Below are positions 56,658 to 64,000 of a stretch of DNA of 64,000 nucleotides, one piece after another. How positions within the stretch are numbered: the stretch's first letter is position 1; each line of letters starts with the position of its first letter. A model generated the notes under the pieces. It was not told the DNA's origin. It saw nothing but the letters and a program-made list of their open reading frames with translations, and did no database searches. Made by a program: the position numbers and the translations under genes. Origin of the DNA: Symsagittifera roscoffensis (lineage: Eukaryota > Xenacoelomorpha > Acoela > Convolutidae); contig NC_087062.1 of NCBI RefSeq assembly GCF_963678635.1, positions 93,905,845 through 93,969,844 on the forward strand, written 5' to 3'.

Positions 56658-56890
56658 CCGAAAGTTTCTCGTTTTGTCTGTAGCACAGAGTGAAATGGAC
56701 GGCTTCATAAAAAATTAACACATGTTTCTTGTCTATGTCTCTAATTAGTAAGCTATTGAGTTTCGCGTCAGACTCGTAGTTACTGTGAAAGTGGTTTTTA
56801 GTAATTCGCAGAACTCTGCAAAGTTGATGCCTAGAATCCTTTTACCAGAATGTTTATGGGCGAAGCTTTTTTGGCCTTTTTCTCCTAAAA

Positions 56891-57852
56891 CTAGGTGCAG
56901 TTGGGACTTTAGTTTTATGTTTATGTCTCAAATTTGTAAGCCATGGAATTTCGCGTTGTCTTCTGTTTTTTTTCTATGTACTTCCTCGTTGTATGCCAAG
57001 ATAGCTTGTCTATTTCTGTCTTCTCTCTCCGCCCGATGATTTCGGTCTTAGGTTTTTTCTTAAGGTTCTGGAATTGGGTAACTTAAATCGAGTCTGGTCG
57101 TTGGGTTTATTCACGTCAACTGAATCTTCACCAATTATTGTTAGTTGGAACCTTTCGAACCGTTTTTCCGATCTAAGCGATTTTGGCTTGATAATTTGTT
57201 CAAGAAAAATTAAGTTTAAATGCCAGAATACCTAATCAAAAAGCGCTCAATCAAGGATAAACGGCTCATAACTGAATCATGAAACATTTTTTTGCTGTAA
57301 TTGGGCCATATTGGAATTGGGAAACGGATTTTTTTTTTATTTGGCTAGTTTTAAGCAAAAGGAAGTCGGTAGGTGTTAAAGTGGTTCAAATTGATGAGAA
57401 TGAAGATTTCTCAAATATGATTATAAAGACAAAAGTTCACATGAAATGCGCTATAAAGATTTTAACCGAAGAATTTTGTTCAGACGGTTCAATTTTTTAT
57501 TTGTGTAGTTTGGGCTCAAGATGTATCCTAAAAATTGGTCCTTTATGGTTATAGATATTCGGCAAAGGCATACAGTGGAGACTTTGGTATGTTTCGGCCT
57601 TACTCGAGGTATGTATAAAATTTTTAGACCAAAAATTGGTAAGTTTCGACAGCGCTCGATGTATGTTTTGAGTTTTGGCCCTGCCTCGACTATTCGGTTT
57701 CGGTCAAGCACTGACATTGCGCTGAAAACTAAAAGTCGAAACACTATGTGAAATGTATGTTTTAACCTTCAAGCCTAATTTCTGTTATGTAAGTCATTTA
57801 AACGTACCTGCCAAAAGCGTATCGCCTTTTGAATTTTTGTTATTTCGGTCAT
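56891..57852. repeat. Large inverted repeat, left arm
   Basis: Almost identical to the reverse complement of 61431-62391 (arms about 0.96 kb, loop about 3.6 kb). A 97-residue frame in this arm (57451-57744, minus strand) recurs nearly unchanged in the other arm (61539-61832, plus strand). The match reflects duplication and is not evidence of coding. Confidence 0.85.
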
Positions 57853-59711
57853 TGTTCTTTTACCACACTAATCTTTATTCAATTTTAACGTTATGTTTTT
57901 AAACTAATCTCTGTTTAGTTTTGTACCAGCATCTTGATTTTGCCGTTTTTTAAACTAATCTTTATTTGAAAGTCTACTAAAATTATCTTAGTACACATTC
58001 CTTTTTTTATTTATCTTGTTTAGGTTGTGGAAGTTTAGATACCTAATTATACTTTAGCAGTATGGAGTAAGGTATTGTTAACCAGATCCCTTTGCTTTTT
58101 TAAGGGACGCGATCAGTGGCGGATTTAAGGGGAGGAGCTATGTTAATGAGGTCGCCCCTTTCCTTCGGGGATTTGACCACCTCCCTCCATCACCAACAAA
58201 AGCAGTCTTCTTCGGGATTTTTATGACATCAATTTTCAGCGACGAACTTTAGAATTTTTTAAAATTGCATTTGGTGCCAAAAAGTATTAATTTTTGAATG
58301 TGCGAGCGCGCGCCGAAAAAAACACGCACTTTTTAGATGAAAAAAGTTTTCAAAACTGACCAAAAACGGCATTTTATATCTGTTTTGTTTTCGAGGCGCA
58401 GAAAGTTTTGGCAATAAATTGTCTTTATGGTGTTATGGGAGTGATCAAAATTTCTTTTTTGTCGACCAGAATTTTTGCAAAAAGTAGAATAATTTATAAT
58501 GTTAGAGAAGACTGATTTAGATTGAGAACTTATCGTACGAACTACATTAAAAATTTTTGAGATTGACAAAAAATCTGATCGACAAAAAATTTGATGCAAC
58601 AAAAATCTACTTGTATGAAAAAAAAACATTCTTTTACGCTTTTCTCTGAAAACAATGTCGAAGCTTTGCGCCACTTTCGTTATCTCTTTAATTTTCTCGG
58701 AAAAAATTACTGACAAAAGAACCTACATTTTATTTGTAAAAATTTCTAAATTACTAAACAAATAAATAGCTGAAAAAAAAGACAAACGTGAAAAACATTG
58801 CCTGTTTTGACATTTAAAAGTTCTACAGCTTGTAATTATGTAAAACAGTTCTTCTTTGATTTGTTTTTATGTTTCGGTGTTGTTGTGGTTCTCAGTCTCA
58901 GGTGTTCGATTGCTGCACTTGGATCAATTCAAAGATCTTCTTGGGGTGAGATTGGTGGAAGGTCAATTGAAAATATGCGTCGACGTGTGGTTTGTGTTGA
59001 TGCAATAAGGACAAATGTCCATGTTAGTGTTTTAAAGCCGATAGCTGCAAATGCTTAATAATGATTCATAGCTTGCTGTGCTAGCGTCCTCCTGGTAACT
59101 CGAAGTTGTGATGTTTCGACATGACCAATCGAGAAAGGATAATTTCTAAAGACCTTTGCTGGATTAAAGTCCTCGATGACTTCCTCCTGACCTTCGCAGT
59201 ATGAAAAACTTTCAGAAGCTCTCTCCACTTTCGGGATCCACAATTTTGGCGCTGCGGTGAAAGTGAGATGTGATTTATCTTTCGTAGCAAGGGTGGAGCA
59301 TGTTTTTTCCAGGGTAGAGCTCGTGCGCTCATAACAGGTAGTTGCAGTGGTGGTCTACTAGGTGAGTCTGAGTTGACGTTGAATTGAGAGCAACCTTATT
59401 TGTCTCTGAATAGGGAAGACTCCACATTCTTGTTATACGTGGTCCTCGTAGCTCACCATGGTTTCATCCCAAGTTGAGTCGAAAGGACACTTTTCTGATT
59501 CCTCTGCGATTGCTCGATGCTAGTTGAGTCGATTTTAATTGTAGAGGGAGAACCGTTTTCCAATAGAGGATTCTCAAAATATGCGTATCGGATCACTTGA
59601 ATTTATTTAGCTTGGCCCGATTTTGTACCCGGCTGAGCTTCAATTACGTTTACTCTGTTTCGTCCATGTCGTTGATAAGTGTGCTGAAATTGAAACCTGT
59701 TCGGGTCCAGG
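57853..59711. other. Loop of the inverted repeat, with nested inverted segments
   Basis: Subsegments have inverted partners to the right: 58045-58138 with 62541-62634; 58225-58458 with 60367-60600; about 58480-58740 with about 62950-63230; 59409-59553 with 62391-62535. A hAT-like CAGTGGCGGATTTAAGG end is at 58114. A minus-strand open stretch at 59055-59350 (TAAPKLWIPKVERASE) has codon-like composition but no recognisable family. No complete gene was seen. Confidence 0.55.
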
Positions 59712-60507
59712 TGATCTAAGATTGATTATGAGTAGGTAACTAAACTACGGCTAGTTATAAAAATGATCAATATAAGAAAGGGGATTTTTCAGTTATTCAT
59801 GATTCTTCTGTCTCCGACCCAAAAACTTATACCTATCGTACGTCAGGTTCGGAATTACTGCGAATTTGTAAGCCAATGAATTTCGCGTTGTCTTCTGTTT
59901 TTTTCTTTGTACTTCCTCGTTGTATGCCAAGATAGCTTGTCTATTTTTGTCTTCTCTCTCCGCCCGATGATTTCGGTCTTAGGTTGTTTCGTAAGGTTCT
60001 GGAATTGGGTATCTCAAATCGGGTCTGGCCGGTGGGTTCGTCACATCAACTGGATCTTTACCAAAAATTGCTAGTTGGAACTTTTCGGATCGTTTTTCCC
60101 AATCTTGGTGGCTTTTGCTTGATGAGCTGTTCCAGAAAAATTCAAGTCCTCCTAGTTTCAAATTGTTACACTGCGCCATGTTAACCTAGATAGTTAAAAT
60201 TGATCACAGACTCAATATGATTAGGTATCTAAACTTCCACAACCTAAACAAGATAAATAAAAAAAGGAATGTGTACTAAGATAATTTTAGTAGAATTTCA
60301 AATAAAGATTAGTTTAAAAAACGGCAAAATCAAGATGCTGGTACAAAACTAAACAGAGATTAGTTTAAAAAGAAATTTTGATCACTCCCATAACACCATA
60401 AAGACAATTTATTGCCAAAACTTTCTGCGCCTCGAAAACAAAACAGATATAAAATGCCGTTTTTGGTCAGTTTTGAAAACTTTTTTGATCTAAAAAGTGC
60501 GTTTTTT
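59712..60507. repeat. Direct duplication of about 0.8 kb, first copy
   Basis: Repeated almost perfectly at 60613-61406, 901 bp downstream. Contains the TTTCGCGTTGTCTTCTG and GTATGCCAAGATAGCTTG blocks also found in the 56891 arm. Confidence 0.9.
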
Positions 60508-60612
60508 TTCGGCGCGCGCTCGCACATTCAAAAATTAATACTTTTTGGCACCAAATGCAATTTTAAAAAATTCTAAAGTTCGTCGCTGAAAATTGATGTC
60601 ATCTATTCTAAT

Positions 60613-61406
60613 TGATCTAAGATTGATTATGAGTAGGTAACTAAACTACGGCTAGTTATAAAAATGATCAATATAAGAAAGGGGATTTTTCAGTTATTCA
60701 TGATTCTTCTGTCTCCGACCCAAAAACTTATACCTATCGTACGTCAGGTTCGGAATTACTGCGAATTTGTAAGCCAATGAATTTCGCGTTGTCTTCTGTT
60801 TTTTTCTTTGTACTTCCTCGTTGTATGCCAAGATAGCTTGTCTATTTTTGTCTTCTCTCTCCGCCCGATGATTTCGGTCTTAGGTTGTTTCGTAAGGTTC
60901 TGGAATTGGGTATCTCAAATCGGGTTTGGCCGGTGGGTTCGTCACATCAACTGGATCTTTATCAAAAATTGCTAGTTGGAACTTTTCGGATCGTTTTTCC
61001 CAATCTTGGTGGCTTTTGCTTGATGAGCTGTTCCAGAAAAATTCAAGTCCTCCTAGTTTCAAATTGTTACACTGCGCCATGTTAACCTAGATAGTTAAAA
61101 TTGATCACAGACTCAATATGATTAGGTATCTAAACTTCCACTCTAAACAAGATAAATAAAAAAAGGAATGTGTACTAAGATAATTTTAGTAGACTTTCAA
61201 ATAAAGATTAGTTTAAAAAACGGCAAAATCAAGATGCTGGTACAAAACTAAACAGAGATTAGTTTAAAAAGAAATTTTGATCACTCCCATAACACCATAA
61301 AGACAATTTATTGCCAAAACTTTCTGCGCCTCGAAAACAAAACAGATATAAAATGCCGTTTTTGGTCAGTTTTGAAAACTTTTTTGATCTAAAAAGTGCG
61401 TTTTTT
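60613..61406. repeat. Direct duplication, second copy
   Basis: Partner of 59712-60507 with only scattered differences. It ends where the CGGCGCGCGC segment of the first copy is replaced by AGATCAAACCTG. Confidence 0.9.
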
Positions 61407-61430
61407 AGATCAAACCTGAATTTAGTTTTC

Positions 61431-62391
61431 ATGACCGAAATAACAATAATTCAAAAGGCGATACGCTTTTGGCAGGTACGTTTAAATGACTTACATAACA
61501 GAAATTAGGCTTGAAGGTTAAAACATACATTTCACATAGTGTTTAGACTTTTAGTTTTCAGCGCAATGTCAGTGCTTGACCGAAACCGAATAGTCGAGGC
61601 AGGGCCAAAACTCAAAACATACATCGAGCGCTGTCGAAACTTACCAATTTTTGGTCGAAAAATTTTATACATACCTCGAGTAAGGCCGAAACATACCAAA
61701 GTCTCCACTGTATGCCTTTGCCGAATATCTATAACCATAAAGGACCAATTTTTAGGATACATCTTGAGCCCAAACTACACAAATAAAAAATTGAACCGTC
61801 TGAACAAAATTCTTCGGTTAAAATCTTTATAGCGCATTTCATGTGAACTTTGTCTTTATAATCATATTTGAGAAATCTTCATTCTCATCAATTTGAACCA
61901 CTTTAACACCTGCCGACTTCCTTTTGCTTAAAACTAGCCAAATATAAAAAAAAATCCGTTTCCAATTCCAATATGGCCCAATTACAGCAAAAAAATGTTT
62001 CGTGATTCAGTTATGAGCCGTTTATCCTTGATTGAGCGCTTTTTGATTAGGTATTCTGGCATTTAAACTTAATTTTTCTTGAACAAATTATCAAGCCAAA
62101 ATCGCTTAGATCGGAAAAACGGTTCGAAAGGTTCCAACTAACAATAATTGGTGAAGATTCAGTTGACGTGAATAAACCCAACGACCAGACTCGATTTAAG
62201 TTACCCAATTCCAGAACCTTAAGAAAAAACCTAAGACCGAAATCATCGGGCGGAGAGAGAAGACAAAAATAGACAAGCTATCTTGGCATACAACGAGGAA
62301 GTACATAGAAAAAAAACAGAAGACAACGCGAAATTCCATGGCTTACAAATTTGAGACATAAACATAAAACTAAAGTCCCAACTGCACCTAG
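61431..62391. repeat. Large inverted repeat, right arm
   Basis: Reverse complement of 56891-57852. The arm ends precisely at CTAG, next to a segment (62391-62535) that is the inverse of 59409-59553, showing that several rearrangements are stacked. Confidence 0.85.
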
Positions 62392-62539
62392 TTCTCCTTC
62401 TACAATTAAAATCGACTCAACTAGCATCGAGCAATCGCAGAGGAATCAGAAAAGTGTCCTTTCGACTCAACTTGGGATGAAACCATGGTGAGCTACGAGG
62501 ACCACGTATAACAAGAATGTGGAGTCTTCCCTATTCACC

Positions 62540-62766
62540 CGCTCCTCCCCTTAAATCCGCCACTGATCGCGTCCCTTAAAAAATCAAAGGGATCTGGTTA
62601 ACAATACCTTACTCCATACTGCTAAAGTATAATTTCTTACTCAAATAAATTTCACAAATGCTTAACCATTGGACGAATTATCGTTACAGATGAGGATAAC
62701 TGTTACAAGATATCATTTGATCGTTCGTGTTTATTGAGAGGATCAGAGGTATTCTTATAAACGACC
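62540..62766. repeat. Direct repeat, first copy (hAT-like end plus flank)
   Basis: GCTCCTCCCCTTAAATCCGC, CACTGATCGCGTCC, then GGTTAACAATACCTTACTCC and TTGAGAGGATC. Repeated at 63367-63591, about 825 bp on. Confidence 0.75.
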
Positions 62767-63366
62767 CCCGGAAGATCTTTGTATTGATACAAGTGCAGCA
62801 GCCAAAGTGGCAGTGAGAACCACAATAACCCGGAAACATGATAACAAATCAAAGAAATTTTTTAACATAAATAAAAGCTGTAGGTTTTTTAAATGTCGCA
62901 ACGGGCAGATGTTTTCACATTTTTTTTAAACAACTCTGATCTGCTTAGTAATTTAGAAAATTTTAAAAAAATGTACATTTTTTGTCAGTTAATATTTTTT
63001 CAAAAAATAAAGGGATAACGAAAGTGGCACAAAGTTTCCACAATGTTTAAAAAAAAAACGCTAAAAAGAAAGTTTTTTTTTCAAACAAGTAGAAAGGAAC
63101 TTTGCAACTTAATCAGGTTTTTTGTCAACCTCAACTTTTTTCTGAATATAGTTCGTAAGATAAATTCTCAATTTAAATCAGTTTTCTCTAACATTATAAA
63201 ATATTATCACAAAAAATTCTAGTTTTTGCTCAAAATTTCTTTACAATTTGTATTTAATAAGCTTGCGAATTGTGCTTAGGTTGGGCTTGTTTAGATTAAG
63301 AAGTTATTTGATTGTTATTCCCGTTGTTTTGAAATATTTGCTTACTGCTTATTTGCTCATACCTCC
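62767..63366. other. AT-rich spacer
   Basis: Contains the inverted partner of 58480-58740 (AAGTGGCACAAAGTTTCC; GATAAATTCTCAATTTAAATC). No gene seen. Confidence 0.45.
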
Positions 63367-63591
63367 CGCTCCTCCCCCTAAATCCGCCCCTGATCGCGTC
63401 CAGTAAAAAGTTAAAGGGATTTTGGTTAACAACACTTTACCCCATACTGCTAAAGAGTGATTTCTTTTTCAAATAAAATTTCACAAATGCTTAACCATTG
63501 GACGAGCTATCGTTACAGATGTGGATATCTGTTACAAAACATCCTTTGGTTGTGATTGTTGAGAGGATCCAAGGTATTTTTATAAACGAAT
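63367..63591. repeat. Direct repeat, second copy
   Basis: Diverged copy of 62540-62766. Shares CACAAATGCTTAACCATTGG and GTTACAGATG. Confidence 0.75.
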
Positions 63592-64000
63592 TCCTTAAGA
63601 TGATGCTCTGCTCTTTTATTGCTTTTTGCAGAGAAACAGTTTTTGCCAATATTTGATAATAAAACATCATTAAACATTATTTGAAACATTTAAGCGTTGG
63701 TTTATCTTACAAACTTGCGTTCAAAACTTACATTGATATCTCGTTCGAATCTGGCCTTATGTTGTTGGAATTTGGTTTTTGACTTTTGATTCTTTGAACT
63801 CTTGGTGAGTATATTGATGTTGAGGGTGTGGCTTATAACGCGTCAAGCTTGGCTCAAGCTTCTGTTTACAAAGAGTAAGTACAATATTTGCTTCTCTTTC
63901 TTATTTCATTTGATAGTAATTATGATCAGTACAACAGTCGTTATTGTGTTCTGTTCTTTCTGCTTGGCCCCTTTTTTGGCCCAATCTGAAACTCTATTTG
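63592..64000. other. Right edge, no feature seen
   Basis: AT-rich sequence without a supported gene or repeat. Confidence 0.4.

Noticed and set aside
57451-61832. Identical 97-codon frames in both inverted arms
   Set aside because: Their conservation follows from the duplicated DNA; both strands are equally conserved and there is no start context or domain.

Overview
The window reads as intron-rich, AT-rich, repeat-laden genomic DNA of an invertebrate animal. Evidence: a multi-exon doublecortin-like kinase (DCLK) gene with consensus GT-AG introns (0.3 to 7.4 kb), a Ty3/gypsy-type retroelement, a deleted reverse-transcriptase fragment of another element, and several families of small DNA transposons with target-site duplications. 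The phylum cannot be fixed from the sequence alone. The retroelement looks like elements of marine invertebrates, but that is an impression only.

Layout. (1) About 0.15-15.4 kb: a large Ty3/gypsy-like element on the + strand. It has a leader carrying at least 13 copies of a TCCGGAGGGGT-type motif, a Gag N-terminal ORF, a Gag-Pol ORF (two CCHC knuckles, protease, RT, RNase H, integrase), the second half of a macro-like domain fused in frame just after the Pol stop, and two long ORFs of unknown function separated by one in-frame TAG. The coding part is almost intact but has a few breaks: single stops at 2891, 9659 and 12192, and an altered zinc-binding His in integrase. (2) 14.8-17.6 kb: diverged tandem LTR-like repeats and an internally deleted RT fragment between short direct repeats. 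(3) 18.3-43.5 kb: the DCLK gene, 16 coding exons that join in phase to 1,287 codons plus stop: tandem doublecortin domains, a long charged helical linker and a complete Ser/Thr kinase domain. Its two largest introns hold a 1.28-kb tandem repeat, a hAT-type MITE with a perfect 8-bp target duplication, nested dispersed repeats and a tRNA-Lys-like relic. (4) 43.5-49.6 kb: intergenic, repeat-derived. (5) 49.8-56.4 kb: three phase-compatible exons of a gene I do not recognise; its first exon lies between two copies of a C-tract MITE. (6) 50.9-51.4 kb: a GC-rich minisatellite in its first intron. (7) 56.9-63.6 kb: a nested complex of inverted and direct duplications with arms of about 0.96 kb.

The host genes and the mobile DNA are functionally separate. 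The DCLK would be a microtubule-binding kinase. The retroelement ORFs would serve element replication plus undefined accessory roles. Splice sites, phases and reading frames were read by eye; domain calls rest on motif recognition without a database search.
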